Shown: positions 26,106 to 36,070 of the stretch, one piece after another | How positions within the stretch are numbered: the stretch's first letter is position 1 | Layout: each line of letters begins with the position of its first letter | DNA from: an uncultured Collinsella sp. | GTDB lineage: Bacteria > Actinomycetota > Coriobacteriia > Coriobacteriales > Coriobacteriaceae | NCBI GenBank assembly: GCA_905197665.1 | Contig: CAJJZP010000018.1 | Coordinates: 1 to 49,918 of the forward strand | Direction: 5' to 3' | Length of the DNA stretch: 49,918 nucleotides | The notes under the pieces: generated by a model | What the model was told of the DNA's origin: nothing | Database searches by the model: none | Seen by the model: only the letters and a program-made list of their open reading frames with translations | Program-made: the position numbers and the translations under genes

Positions 26106-26245
26106 GCATAGGGCTATAGGATAACACATTCTGCGAGCATATCGCCGCGTTCCGTTTTGTTCGCACTGGGTACAAGGTAGGTAGCTGTGCAAACTGGCCG
26201 TACGCCCACCCGTGGCGTCCGGTCTGCGAGATCAAGGATATAGGT

Positions 26246-27820
26246 ATGGGAAAGAACAAGGATAAGATGGCCAAGCCCGCAGCGGATAAGACGCCCAAAG
26301 GCATGAAGGTCGATAAGGCTGTCAAAAAATTCCGTAAGCTCGAGGGCAAGCTGTGGACTCGCGAGTACCTGCTCAAGATTGCCGAGTTTGACGGCGCGAC
26401 CATTGCTCCCGCCAACGGCGCCGCGGCCCGCGCCGATGCTATGGGCACCCTTGCTGGCGAGCATCACAAGCTGCTGACCAGCAAAAAGTCTGTCGAACTT
26501 GTGCGCTCGCTGGCACGAGAGACCGTCGCGGGCGGACATGTAGACGACCCGCAGCTGCTCGACGAGATTCGCGTACTCGGCCGCGACCAGCGCGAGGCAA
26601 GCGTCATCCCCACCGAGGAAGCCGAGGCCTGGACCAGGCTCACCTGCGAGGCCGACGCCGTGTGGCACAAGGCCAAGACGGCCAATGACTGGGCGAGCTT
26701 TGAGCCCTATGTGGATAGAATCGTCGCCCAACTTAAGCATCAGGCCGAGCTCATGGACCCCAAGCGCGACCCATACGATGTTTGGCTCGACCAGTACGAG
26801 CGCGGCCTTTCCGCCAAGAGCTTCGACGCGTTTTGCGATGAGGTCAAGGCGACGGTCGTGCCGCTCGTGCACGCCATCGGCGAGCGCGGCCAGCAGCCGG
26901 CTGCCGACTTTTTGCACGCCCACGTGCCAGAGGCCGCCCAGCGTGCCATGAGCTTCGACCTTATGAAGCTTGTCGGCCTGGACCTGGACGACACCACGCT
27001 TGCCTTTACCGAGCACCCGTTTAGCGAGGGCTTTTCCGTGGGTGACGCGCGCATCGCGACGCACATCTACGAGGACGACTGCATCTCCAACGTCTACAGC
27101 ATCATCCACGAGGCCGGTCACACCATGTACGAGCTGGGCGTGAACCCCGCCTACGCGCGCACCTGCCTGGAGGGCGGCACCTCCATGGGCATCCACGAGA
27201 GCCAGAGCCGCTTCTTTGAGAACACCGTGGGCCGCAGCCGCGCCTTTATGGGACCGCTGCTCGAAGTGCTGCGCCGCCACGTGCCCGAGGTCTACGGTAG
27301 CGTGGACGAGGATACGCTCTACCGCGCCGTGAACATCGCGCAGCCGTCGCTGATCCGCACCGAGGCGGACGAGCTCACCTACCCACTGCATATTATGGTG
27401 CGCTACCAGATCGAGCGCATGCTGTTTGCCGGCGAGGCCACGGCCAAGGACATCCCCGCGCTTTGGAATCGTTTTATGGACGAGTATCTGGGCATTCCCG
27501 TTCCCGACGACACGCGCGGCTGTCTGCAGGATACGCACTGGAGCGGCGGCTCGTTTGGCTACTTCCCCACGTATGCACTGGGTAGCGCCTACGACGCCAT
27601 GTTTGTGCCGGCCATGTGCCGCGACGGTGTCGACCTCAACGGCGCCTGTGCGAGCGGCGACTTGGCACCCGTCCGCGCGTGGCTGGGCGAGCACATTTGG
27701 CAGTGGGGCCGCGCCAAGGACGCGCCGGAGCTCATCAAGGGCGCATGCGGCATGGCGTTCGATGCCCGCTACTACTGCAGCTACCTGCAGGACAAGTTCA
27801 CCACGCTGTACGAGCTGTAA
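26246..27820 (+). CDS. Thermostable carboxypeptidase 1 (M32 family)
   Basis: 524 residues. The M32 signatures are present: HPFSEGF (about 257), HEAGH zinc-binding site (288-292), HESQSRFFEN (317 on) and the later IRTEADELTYPLH and GRAKDAPELI. M32 enzymes are metal-dependent carboxypeptidases that trim C-terminal residues in the cytoplasm. The first 30 residues are basic and lysine-rich, an extension of the usual N-terminus. ATG 26246 follows AAGGA. The gene is divergent from pheS, with about 130 bases of promoter space and no clear -35/-10. Confidence 0.93.
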   Translation: MGKNKDKMAKPAADKTPKGMKVDKAVKKFRKLEGKLWTREYLLKIAEFDGATIAPANGAAARADAMGTLAGEHHKLLTSKKSVELVRSLARETVAGGHVDDPQLLDEIRVLGRDQREASVIPTEEAEAWTRLTCEADAVWHKAKTANDWASFEPYVDRIVAQLKHQAELMDPKRDPYDVWLDQYERGLSAKSFDAFCDEVKATVVPLVHAIGERGQQPAADFLHAHVPEAAQRAMSFDLMKLVGLDLDDTTLAFTEHPFSEGFSVGDARIATHIYEDDCISNVYSIIHEAGHTMYELGVNPAYARTCLEGGTSMGIHESQSRFFENTVGRSRAFMGPLLEVLRRHVPEVYGSVDEDTLYRAVNIAQPSLIRTEADELTYPLHIMVRYQIERMLFAGEATAKDIPALWNRFMDEYLGIPVPDDTRGCLQDTHWSGGSFGYFPTYALGSAYDAMFVPAMCRDGVDLNGACASGDLAPVRAWLGEHIWQWGRAKDAPELIKGACGMAFDARYYCSYLQDKFTTLYEL

Positions 27821-27923
27821 GGATTGACCAGCACGCCATCGCCAACGCCAACCATGTTGACGCCGATGTCTTGGCAACGTCAGCGAAAACGGCCCCAAGC
27901 GAGCAAGGTGACGTGAAATGAAA

Positions 27924-27951
27924 GGGCGCTGACCTTCTGGTCGCGCCCTTG
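27924..27951. terminator. Hairpin between the M32 peptidase and glmM
   Basis: Stem AAGGGCGC-TGACC / GGTC-GCGCCCTT with a short loop, in the convergent gap between two genes. A T tract is poor on both strands, so termination strength is uncertain. A second perfect 13-bp hairpin (AGCTACGCGGTTT, 27998-28027) overlaps the glmM stop codon. Confidence 0.5.
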
Positions 27952-28025
27952 AAATTGAGCGTCAGATTGCCGCCTGGGGCCGTTTGCAGCGTCGAGCAGC
28001 TACGCGGTTTGGTAAAACCGCGTAG

Positions 28026-29357
28026 CTATAAAGCCTCGAGCGCGTTGGCAATGCGCTTCATGGCGGCATCGGCGGATGCTTGGTCGGGCGCCTCGGCCAG
28101 CACGCGGATAACCGACTCGGTTCCACTCTTGCGTACGAGCACGCGGCCCTCGCCTGCCAGCGCAGCCTCGGCCTCGGCGATGGCGTTCTGCACGCCCATG
28201 TTCTCGAGCGCGGCGTCCTTGTCCGCCACGCGCACGGCCACCTGCGCCTGCGGCAGCAGCTTGCACGGAGCCGTGAGCTGCGAGAGCGTCTCGCGCTCAG
28301 CACGAATCACTTCCATCACGCGCAGCGAGGTCATAATGCCGTCGCCCGTGCGCTCGATATCGCCAAAGATCGTATGGCCCGTCTGCTCGCCGCCTAGGCT
28401 GTAACCGCCCTCGCGCATCTTGGCATACACGTGACGGTCGCCCACACCGCTGGTCACGGCACTTAGGCCGGCAAGCTCCAACGACTTGATCAGGCCAAAG
28501 TTGCTGGCAATCGTCGGAACCACGGTACCGCCCGAAAGGCGACCGTGCTTGTTCAGGTACACGCCGCACACGTACAGGATCTGGTCGCCATCGACCACGC
28601 GCCCGCGCTCGTCCACGGCCAGGCAGCGGTCGGCATCGCCGTCATAGGCAAAGCCCACGTCCAGGCCCTGCTCCACCACGTGGCGCTGCAGACGCTCCAT
28701 ATGCGTGGAGCCGCAGTCGACGTTGATGTTAAAACCATCGGGCGCGGCATTGATCACGCGCACGTCGGCGCCCAGCGCGTCGAACACCGGCTTGGCCACC
28801 GAGGACGCCGAGCCGTTGGCGCAGTCGATGCCGATCTTGACGCCCTGCAGCGAAAAGTTCGCGCTGGCGATGAGCGAGGCAATGTAGCGGTTGCGGCCCT
28901 GCATGTAGTCCACCGTGGCGCCGATGTGGTTGCCCGTGGCCAGCGGCACCTCGCTCTTGCCATCGACGTAGTCCTCGATGAGCTCCAGTACGTCCTCGTC
29001 CATCTTAAAACCGTCGCTATTGACGAGCTTAATGCCGTTATCGCAAAACGGGTTGTGGCTCGCGCTGATCATGATGCCGCAATCGAAGCAGCCTTCCACG
29101 GTCTGATGCGCTACGCCCGGCGTGGGGATCACGTGCAGCATATAGGCGTCCGCACCGCTCGCGACCAAGCCACTCACCAGCGCCGCCTCGAACATATAGC
29201 TCGAGCGACGCGTGTCCTTACCCACGATGACGCGCGCCTTGCGCTCGCGGTTGGCGCCGTAATACCAGCCCACAAAACGGCCAATCCTATAAGCGTGCTC
29301 TACCGTCAGCCCAACGTTAGCCTCACCGCGAAAGCCGTCGGTGCCAAAGTACTTCAT
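28026..29357 (-). CDS. glmM: Phosphoglucosamine mutase
   Basis: 443 residues. The four family loops are present: active-site serine in ISASHNPFCDNGIK (Ser100), metal loop YDGDADRCLAV, sugar-binding loop GGEQTGH and phosphate-binding RKSGTES. The enzyme converts glucosamine-6-phosphate to glucosamine-1-phosphate for peptidoglycan precursors. ATG 29357 follows AAGGAGAG. The N-terminus MKYFGTDGFRG is standard. A terminator of the upstream DUF4012 gene separates it from that unit. Confidence 0.95.
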   Translation of the reverse strand: MKYFGTDGFRGEANVGLTVEHAYRIGRFVGWYYGANRERKARVIVGKDTRRSSYMFEAALVSGLVASGADAYMLHVIPTPGVAHQTVEGCFDCGIMISASHNPFCDNGIKLVNSDGFKMDEDVLELIEDYVDGKSEVPLATGNHIGATVDYMQGRNRYIASLIASANFSLQGVKIGIDCANGSASSVAKPVFDALGADVRVINAAPDGFNINVDCGSTHMERLQRHVVEQGLDVGFAYDGDADRCLAVDERGRVVDGDQILYVCGVYLNKHGRLSGGTVVPTIASNFGLIKSLELAGLSAVTSGVGDRHVYAKMREGGYSLGGEQTGHTIFGDIERTGDGIMTSLRVMEVIRAERETLSQLTAPCKLLPQAQVAVRVADKDAALENMGVQNAIAEAEAALAGEGRVLVRKSGTESVIRVLAEAPDQASADAAMKRIANALEAL

Positions 29358-29370
29358 GCGCTCTCCTTAC

Positions 29371-29403
29371 AAAATAGGGGCGAACAGATTGCCTGTCCGC
29401 CCC
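29371..29403 (-). terminator. Terminator of the DUF4012 gene
   Basis: On the minus strand GGGGCGGACAG / CTGTTCGCCCC forms an 11-bp stem (one mismatch) with a 5-base loop, followed by TATTTTG. It lies 38 bases past the stop at 29441 and just upstream of the glmM ribosome-binding site, so glmM needs its own promoter in a very short space or depends on read-through. Confidence 0.7.
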
Positions 29404-29440
29404 AAAATGGTACTCGATTATCTGCGCTACCAGAAAAACC

Positions 29441-31753
29441 CTACGCCGACGCGCTGTCGCGAGCCGCCTGGCATGTAGGAGTCTGACGCAGCGTAAGCGG
29501 CTTGTCCCCCGCCTCGGCTGACGTGGTCAGCGTATATGTGATCGTCGTCGTCTCGCCAGCATGCAGGTCAACGGTGCCCGAATAGAAGGGGATTCCATGC
29601 CACGTAGCGGCGCCAAGACCAAACTGGGTGCCCTCGACGGTCAGGTCAGTAATGTTGCCGCCCGTCGGGGCAAACAACGAGACATTCAGACGCTCGTCGT
29701 CGCGCGCTGCATCGGGTGCGCTCGCCGCGACGTAGTCGGGCAGCTTGCCGGCCTCCTCCTGCGTCATGATGTTCGTCAGGGTAACGGTGATGCGATACGA
29801 GCATGTGCCGTCACCGTTCTTGATGCCCTGGCCAATCTGCGTATCGGCATTCAGGTACCAGTCGAGCTTGGAGAAGCTCAGGTTGTTAAAGTAGACACCA
29901 GCAACGGGATCTTCACTCGGGTCATCCGGATCGGGCAGCGAGGCGTCGATGTTCATCTGCTTGATAGCGTTCTGCTCGTCATCGTTTTTCATCCACGCGA
30001 TCAGGCGGCCCTCTTCGGCACCGCGCTCAACGGCGCTGACAAGCTTCGTAACATCGACATCGCCGATACCGCCAAGGATCTTGTCGAAGGCAGCGCTGGC
30101 GACGGATGCAAAGATGCCGTCAGACTCCTCGACCGGATAGTTCCAGTACACATCGTGCATGAGGACCTTTGCGGCGTTGGTGCCGTCGACAACCGTTCCG
30201 TCGGGCAGCGAGACATTACCGACGAGGCCCAGCAGATACTGCAGGAACACCGGGTCGATACCCACGACGCCGTCAACGTCCTGCCCATACTGGGACTTCC
30301 ACAGCGCGGCGACACGCTGCGAGTTGCGGGGCCAATCGGGCGAATACGCGTTACCAGAGTTGTACAGGTTACTGTGGTCGCCAAACAGTGCCTCGTCCTC
30401 TTCGTCGACGCTCTCAACCGCCTCCTCTTTGCCAAGCGCAATACATGGAACAAACTCGCCAATCGACATCTGGCCGTCGGTGACCGAAATCAGGCCCTGC
30501 GAACCGCCAAAGCCGCCGCAGGCACGAATCTCGACGTTGTTCATGGCGTACACAAGGTAGTTGCGCGTCTGGCCGTTGGCGCCGAGCATCTGCGGAAGGA
30601 CGGGGGCGACCTTCTCCGCCGCGTCAACCGCGCCGTTGAGGGTGGCAAAGCCGTCCTTGGCCTTATCGACCAGCTCGGTCACCTGGGAAATATGAGTATC
30701 GCCAATGCCCTGGATCTTCTCGTTGGCGCTCTTGAACACCTTCGAGCTGCTGGAAAGCGAATCGGCGACCGCCTGCAGCGCGGACACGTTAATCATGCCG
30801 TCCTGAAACAGCTTGCCGGGCGTGGCCTGCGAAAGGTTATCGGCCATGGGAACCAGCGCATTGCTCGAGACATCGGACAGGGCGTCGATCATGGTGCGGG
30901 CCGCATTGATGTCGCTGCCATACACCGGGATAAACGAAGCCGCCGTCCACAGCGGGCTCGAGGTCTCCGCCTTCATGCTGTCGCAAAGCTCATCAATCTT
31001 CTTCGCGTCGTCAGGCAGCGTCGAAAAATCGCCCGACGTGACCTTGTCCTTAAGGCCACCGACGATCTCGACAGCCTCCTTCGCTTCGCTCTTTACGGTC
31101 TTTGCCGAGTTAAGCAGCATAAAGCCACTTGCGCCAAGCGCAACGAGAAGCACCGCGACTACAGCGGCAATAATGGCGCCAGTGTGACGCTTTTTGCGCT
31201 CGCCCTTGCGATGGCGATGACGGACCAGACCGTCAGAGGTCGAACTCGACGAAGCGTCGCTACCGTAGTTCAAGCCAAAATCGTAATAATCTTCCTTGGA
31301 ACCCGAGCCCGCAAACTCGGCACCGCTATTATCCAGGCGGGCGAACGTGCCAGTCTCGGAGGCGCCGGTGTAAATCGTGCCAAGGTTGCCCGTAAGCCCC
31401 GCGCCACCGGCAGAGGGAGTATTGTTGGCGGCCTTGCCGGCATTAACGTTGCCGGCGGTATTCGCGGCGTTGGCAGCACCTGCGTTGTTCGCAGGTATCG
31501 AAGGGGCCCCGCTCGGCTGCGACGTGGAGGTTGCACCGCCCGCAAAGACATTCCCTCTTGCACGGCCGGTCTTTTTTGCCTTTTGAGACTGCTCGTACAG
31601 AGCGGTAAACATCGCCGTCTCGCCCGGGGACACGCGCTTACCGGAACCGCCCTGTCCAGCGCCACCCGGCGTGCCGGCCTTACCAGCCCCGTTCGGACGC
31701 GGCGGAACTGCAGGGCGGCCGCTATCGCTGCCCTTAAAGTGATTACCAGCCAT
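29441..31753 (-). CDS. DUF4012 envelope protein
   Basis: About 770 residues. The first 190 are low complexity (Gly, Ala, Asn, Pro) with cytoplasmic character, then a basic stretch RHRHRKGERKKRH precedes one membrane helix (around 190-212). The outer part contains the DUF4012 core: NYLVYAMNNVEIRACGGFGGSQGLISV, then DWPRNSQRVAALWKSQYGQDVDGVVGIDP. DUF4012 proteins are surface proteins of actinobacteria and Firmicutes with unknown function, often near polysaccharide genes. The start is ATG 31753 after GAGG. Related proteins occur next to exopolysaccharide loci; here the neighbour is glmM. Confidence 0.82.
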   Translation of the reverse strand: MAGNHFKGSDSGRPAVPPRPNGAGKAGTPGGAGQGGSGKRVSPGETAMFTALYEQSQKAKKTGRARGNVFAGGATSTSQPSGAPSIPANNAGAANAANTAGNVNAGKAANNTPSAGGAGLTGNLGTIYTGASETGTFARLDNSGAEFAGSGSKEDYYDFGLNYGSDASSSSTSDGLVRHRHRKGERKKRHTGAIIAAVVAVLLVALGASGFMLLNSAKTVKSEAKEAVEIVGGLKDKVTSGDFSTLPDDAKKIDELCDSMKAETSSPLWTAASFIPVYGSDINAARTMIDALSDVSSNALVPMADNLSQATPGKLFQDGMINVSALQAVADSLSSSSKVFKSANEKIQGIGDTHISQVTELVDKAKDGFATLNGAVDAAEKVAPVLPQMLGANGQTRNYLVYAMNNVEIRACGGFGGSQGLISVTDGQMSIGEFVPCIALGKEEAVESVDEEDEALFGDHSNLYNSGNAYSPDWPRNSQRVAALWKSQYGQDVDGVVGIDPVFLQYLLGLVGNVSLPDGTVVDGTNAAKVLMHDVYWNYPVEESDGIFASVASAAFDKILGGIGDVDVTKLVSAVERGAEEGRLIAWMKNDDEQNAIKQMNIDASLPDPDDPSEDPVAGVYFNNLSFSKLDWYLNADTQIGQGIKNGDGTCSYRITVTLTNIMTQEEAGKLPDYVAASAPDAARDDERLNVSLFAPTGGNITDLTVEGTQFGLGAATWHGIPFYSGTVDLHAGETTTITYTLTTSAEAGDKPLTLRQTPTCQAARDSASA

Positions 31754-31896
31754 AAAGAAATCCTCGCAATTGAGTCGCAATGAAAAAGTCCATAACGTTA
31801 CTAGTTTATGGCATTTTGAGCATCGACAGCTAAACTCCAGACACGGACATCAATTGGCGAAAATGCGGCACAACGCCTTTTCCGTCTTGGCGCCAG

Positions 31897-32919
31897 CTAC
31901 ACCGTCAAAAACACCATCGCGATAATCATGGCAAAGCCCGCCAGGTCGGTGGGCAAAAACACCGTTCCCAGCATAAGGGCGCTGGTGATGGTGGCCGAAA
32001 CCGGCTCCATGGTTCCAAGGAGGCTCGCGCGCACCGAGCCAATCTCCTTAACGCCCTGCATGTAGAACATATAGGCGAAGAACGACCCCACCACAATAAA
32101 TATCGCGAGCGCGCCGACACCCGAGGGGCCGAGCGCCGGCATATGCGCCCACGGCTGGGTAAAGATACTCATCACGATTCCCGCCGAAAGCATGGCCGAG
32201 CCCGTGACGACCGGGCTACCGTATTTGTTGAGGATTCCGGCAGGGATGATTGCTATGCAGGCACCGCCCACTGCGCACAAAAGGCCCGAGAGCAGGCCCA
32301 TCGGCGAGATGTTGAGCGTACTGGGGTCGCCGCCCGTGGCGATCAAAAACGTTCCGCCCAATGCGAGCAAAATGCCAAGAGCCTCGCGCGTGCGCGGCAG
32401 TCGATGCGCGGTGACGCAGGCATACCCCATGACGACCACCAGCTGCAGGCACTGGAAGACGGTCGCGGTGCCCGCGTTGGTCAGGCGCACGGCTGACAGA
32501 TAGCAAAGCTGGTTGAACAGCAGGCCAAAGATCGTAAACAGAATAAGCTGCTTGCGATCGGCGGGGGTAGTCCACAGCTCGATCAAGCGGTCGCGGTCTT
32601 TTCTGAGCACAACGAACATAAAGAGCAGGCCAGCGATAACTTGGCGCACGCTCATCAGCCAAAACGTCTCGATATGGCACACGTCAAAGAGGTAGCTGGC
32701 GCTGGTGCCAGAAAAACCCCAAAACGTACCGCCGGCAAACGCGGCGAGCGTACCCAGGGCCATCTTGCGCGTCTGGGCGTCGTTGAGGCGGTCGCGCCAT
32801 GCGCGGCGGGTGCTGCGGCTCAGCTCGTCAGTCCCCTCGGGCACGATAAAATCAGACGCCGCCGTCATCGGTACCGAAGCCCTTTCACGTGCACACTGCG
32901 CCGAGCGCTTCTGTTCCAT
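31897..32919 (-). CDS. EamA/DMT-family transporter
   Basis: 340 residues with a cytoplasmic N-tail of about 50 residues, then ten predicted membrane segments arranged as two EamA repeats (first repeat begins FAGGTFWGFSGTSASYLF, the second near SPMGLLSGLLCAVGGACIAIIP). The family exports or imports small metabolites; the substrate cannot be told. ATG 32919 follows GGGGGAG; an inner ATG at 32868 is possible. Monocistronic, no clear terminator. Confidence 0.85.
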   Translation of the reverse strand: MEQKRSAQCARERASVPMTAASDFIVPEGTDELSRSTRRAWRDRLNDAQTRKMALGTLAAFAGGTFWGFSGTSASYLFDVCHIETFWLMSVRQVIAGLLFMFVVLRKDRDRLIELWTTPADRKQLILFTIFGLLFNQLCYLSAVRLTNAGTATVFQCLQLVVVMGYACVTAHRLPRTREALGILLALGGTFLIATGGDPSTLNISPMGLLSGLLCAVGGACIAIIPAGILNKYGSPVVTGSAMLSAGIVMSIFTQPWAHMPALGPSGVGALAIFIVVGSFFAYMFYMQGVKEIGSVRASLLGTMEPVSATITSALMLGTVFLPTDLAGFAMIIAMVFLTV

Positions 32920-33044
32920 CCCACTCCCCCGAAATCAATTGGCAATAAAGCGTCCAAACTGTAGCACGAATATTGGTATGAAATAGCAGATGATGCGGAG
33001 CATCTGCGAGCGTCCAAATTGCAGGGACGAAAGGCACCGATGAG

Positions 33045-33755
33045 CTATGCCGAGCGGTTGGAATCGCCTGGGGCGCCGGGATCGGCTTCCGCACTTTCAT
33101 CGGTATGGCCACCGTCGGCATCGCCCTCGTCACCGGCGTCGCCCTGCTCCTCCTGCTCGCGGCGACGTTTTTCGCGAATCTGCTCCACGGCTGCGCGCAG
33201 GGCGGCCTCGTCCTCGGCGCGTGCCACCTCTTGCGTTGTCTTGACCATATGGCGAATCTCGAGCAGCAGCAGCACGATCAGCGGCACCACGATAAGCGGA
33301 AAGAACAGCAGCGGATTGGTGAGCAACGAGACCACCACGCCCAGCCCCACCGAGACAAAGACCACGCGCCCCACCACGTCGGCGGCGGGCACGGGCGCGG
33401 CGTCCTCGACCGGATTGGCATCGCCCTTGGTGCGGTAAACCGGCGTGCCGTCGGCCGCATCCTCCACGGCAACGATGCGATGCGTGTTGAGCGAACCCTC
33501 CAGCGCGTCATCGGACGAATGGAAGGTGATGATGTCGCCCACCTGATAGACCTGGCTGTTGTCGGTATCGACGACGATAAACGAATGCACGGGAATCGCC
33601 GGCTCCATCGAGCCGGTCAGCGTACGCATAAAGCCATAGCCCATGATGGTGGGGATCTCACCAGCGGGCGTGAACACCGTGCGCAGCAACACCACAAAGG
33701 CGACCAGGATCACCACGGTCGCCAACACGTTGATCACGCGGAGCACGTGCTTCAT
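33045..33755 (-). CDS. SipW-type signal peptidase I (copy B)
   Basis: About 236 residues. N-terminal membrane helix, then the catalytic serine in TGSMEP (Ser49), the GDIITFH strand and the histidine in NTHRI (His92), which replaces the lysine of ordinary bacterial type I peptidases. This Ser/His dyad marks the SipW/ER-type class. Two C-terminal membrane segments and a highly acidic tail follow. The ATG shares its A with the stop of the DUF2357 gene (TGATG); a GTG at 33758 is an alternative. Last gene of the SipW operon. It would cleave the A-[TV]-[FY]-A-W-type leaders of the subunits encoded upstream. Confidence 0.85.
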   Translation of the reverse strand: MKHVLRVINVLATVVILVAFVVLLRTVFTPAGEIPTIMGYGFMRTLTGSMEPAIPVHSFIVVDTDNSQVYQVGDIITFHSSDDALEGSLNTHRIVAVEDAADGTPVYRTKGDANPVEDAAPVPAADVVGRVVFVSVGLGVVVSLLTNPLLFFPLIVVPLIVLLLLEIRHMVKTTQEVARAEDEAALRAAVEQIREKRRREQEEQGDAGDEGDADGGHTDESAEADPGAPGDSNRSA

Positions 33756-35992
33756 CACTTGTCGGCGTCCTTTGCGGAAGGCTCGACGTCAGTGGCGTCA
33801 GATGCCGAAACGTCGGTCTCATCTCCCTCAACGGTCGTGGCGACATCGCCCTCGGCGGCCTCTCCGCGCAAGCGAGCCAGCAGATAGCGCGACAGGCTGT
33901 TGCCCTCGGCACGGCGCTCGGCGCGGGCGCGATCGCGCTCGGACTGCTCCAGCTCCTGTGCCAACGAGTCCAAGCGTTGCTGCATCTCCGCGCGGGCGGC
34001 CTCGAGCTCGCGCTCGTGCGCGGCCTTGGCGGCGGCGAGTTCCTGCTCAATACGCTCCCCCGCCTCGAGCTCAGCTGCAGCGATACGCGCGTCGGCGTCG
34101 GCACGAGCCTCCTCGGCGGCACGCGCGGCGGCATCGCGCTCGGCAGCGGCAGCGGCGACCTTCTCGCTGGCATCCACCGTAGCCTGCTCAACGGCAGAAT
34201 CGGCGGCAGCACGGGCGGCGTCGATCGCAGCATCGGCGGCCTGCTGGGCGGCGGCAACCTTCTCCTCGGCCGCGGCAACGGTGTCGGCGAGCTTCTGCTC
34301 CGCCTCGGCCGCGGCGACGTCGGCAGTCTCCTGCGCGGCACGGGCATCGCGCTCGGCCGCCAGCCGCACTTCCTCGATCTGCAGCTTGGCGGCGTCCAGC
34401 TTGGCATGCACCTCGGCGAGCTCCTTGGCAGACGCCTCGCGCACGCCGGCAAGCTCGGCTGCGGCGGCGTCCTTGGCGGCCTGCAGCTCGGCAGCGTCGG
34501 CAGCTGTCTTGGCAGCCAAGGCTGCGGCAGACTCACTCTTGACCCGCGCGACTTGCTCGGCAGCAGTCTGCTCGGCAGCCGCGACCCTAGCATCTGCGTC
34601 GGCGCGGGCGACTGAGACCTCGGCATCGGCCTCGGCACGCATCTGCTCAAGCTGGGCCGCCGCGGTCGAGCGCGCCTCAACGGCAGCATTCTCGGCAGCC
34701 TTCTTGCCGGCCTCGACATCCTCCAGCGAAGCGCGTAGTTCCTCTACATCAGCCTCGGCAATCTGCGCGCGCTGCGTCAACGCCAGCTCGCGCGTCTTTG
34801 CCTCGTCCAGCTCGTCGGCCAGGTCGTCGCGCTCGTCGGTCAGCGCATGGGCCTGAACCTTCCAAGACTTGACCTGCCCCTGCAGCTCCTCGATCTGCTC
34901 GCGCGCCTCGGCCAGCGCCTGCTCGGCATCGAGCTGGGCCTGCGTGACCTCCTCCACAAACACGCGCCGGACCTCGACGTCGGGCAGGTCGGGGCTATCG
35001 ACCTGCTCTTCCTTGATCTCTTTAATAAACTTGGGCGCCACCGGCGCGTGTTGCACGCTCTCGAGCTCCTGCAGGTTGCGCTCGTCGTCGGTCAGGCTCT
35101 TAAAGACGGTGTAGTTGTTGATGAGGTTGGTGTACATCTGCACCATGTACTCGTCATCGAACGCCAGCGCCTGCTGCTGCACGTCGATGTTGTAGCCCAC
35201 CTTGTCGTAGCGCTCCATAAACTGCCACAGCTGGTAGCACTTGCGGTAGTTGGGGTCTTTCATGATGAGGTTGGTGCGCTGAATGGGGCTGCGGACCGCG
35301 CTGCAGCCGTTCATGATCTGGCAGAATGACGCGCCGCGCAGCGCCATGACCAGACGGCGCACGCGGTCGATGCGCATAAAGACGTCCATGTTGTCGGCGT
35401 CGTTCTCGGCAAAGCTCTGGCGGTTTTTGACCGTCATCTCGACGTTGTACTCGATCTCCTCGTACGCGTCGTCGATCTTACTGTGCATCTTAAAGCGGTT
35501 GCGGATCTCGTTGCCCGTAGACCAAAAGATCACGTCGGTGCGCTTATCCACAAACGTCAGCAGACGCTGAATCAGATGGTAGATAAAGCGGTTCTCGTAC
35601 AGGTCGTACGTCTCAACGGTGTTGACGTTGAGGATGCGCGTGGGATGGACGCCGCCATCGTCGCTCGGCGCCAGGAACTGCGTGTTCTGGCTCAGATGAC
35701 GGACGCTGTCGGCGCTGATCTTTTTGGCAAGCGAGACCGGCACCACCTCTTCCTCGGTGGTGATGAAGCGGCGCGGCTTTTCGATAATGGTGTTGATGGC
35801 GTCGAGCGAGTCCTCGATCATGCTAATCCATTCCTCGTCCACCACCTTGACGAGCTCCTCGCGCTGCTGCTCGATCGTGGTGCCCGAGGCCTGCGCCATC
35901 TCAAACAGATAGCGGAAGTAACGGCTGTCCTCCTGGATGGGCTCCATCTGCTCGGAGAAGCTGGTATAGAGGTCCTGAATGGTCTCGGACAT
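33755..35992 (-). CDS. DUF2357-type protein with long coiled coil
   Basis: 745 residues. Residues 1-330 resemble DUF2357 (McrC-like partner proteins): ENRFIYHLIQRLLTFVDKR, then a helix-rich part ending MVQMYTNLINNYTVF. Residues 350-710 are an extended Ala/Glu/Arg-rich heptad region with no hydrophobic segment, a cytoplasmic coiled-coil rod. No PD-(D/E)XK nuclease motif is obvious, so this is not a clear McrC nuclease. The next upstream gene encodes an McrB-like AAA+ ATPase, the usual partner of DUF2357 proteins. It may be a scaffold linking the ATPase to the secretion site. The function is unproven. Confidence 0.62.
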   Translation of the reverse strand: MSETIQDLYTSFSEQMEPIQEDSRYFRYLFEMAQASGTTIEQQREELVKVVDEEWISMIEDSLDAINTIIEKPRRFITTEEEVVPVSLAKKISADSVRHLSQNTQFLAPSDDGGVHPTRILNVNTVETYDLYENRFIYHLIQRLLTFVDKRTDVIFWSTGNEIRNRFKMHSKIDDAYEEIEYNVEMTVKNRQSFAENDADNMDVFMRIDRVRRLVMALRGASFCQIMNGCSAVRSPIQRTNLIMKDPNYRKCYQLWQFMERYDKVGYNIDVQQQALAFDDEYMVQMYTNLINNYTVFKSLTDDERNLQELESVQHAPVAPKFIKEIKEEQVDSPDLPDVEVRRVFVEEVTQAQLDAEQALAEAREQIEELQGQVKSWKVQAHALTDERDDLADELDEAKTRELALTQRAQIAEADVEELRASLEDVEAGKKAAENAAVEARSTAAAQLEQMRAEADAEVSVARADADARVAAAEQTAAEQVARVKSESAAALAAKTAADAAELQAAKDAAAAELAGVREASAKELAEVHAKLDAAKLQIEEVRLAAERDARAAQETADVAAAEAEQKLADTVAAAEEKVAAAQQAADAAIDAARAAADSAVEQATVDASEKVAAAAAERDAAARAAEEARADADARIAAAELEAGERIEQELAAAKAAHERELEAARAEMQQRLDSLAQELEQSERDRARAERRAEGNSLSRYLLARLRGEAAEGDVATTVEGDETDVSASDATDVEPSAKDADK

Positions 35993-36070
35993 GGGTTACT
36001 CCATAGATTGGATCGATCGGGAAAGAGCGGGGAGCGACGCACCTGCGCCCCGCACCCCGTGCTTACGGCA

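Noticed and set aside
26114..27898. 594-codon minus-strand frame opposite the M32 peptidase
   Set aside because: Antisense shadow; the plus strand has HEAGH and other M32 motifs.
27998..28027. Perfect hairpin as a glmM terminator
   Set aside because: No T tract follows on either strand; it overlaps the stop codon and is recorded only as a palindrome.
29561..31783. 740-codon plus-strand frame
   Set aside because: Shadow of the DUF4012 gene. It spans the low-complexity region and has no domain.
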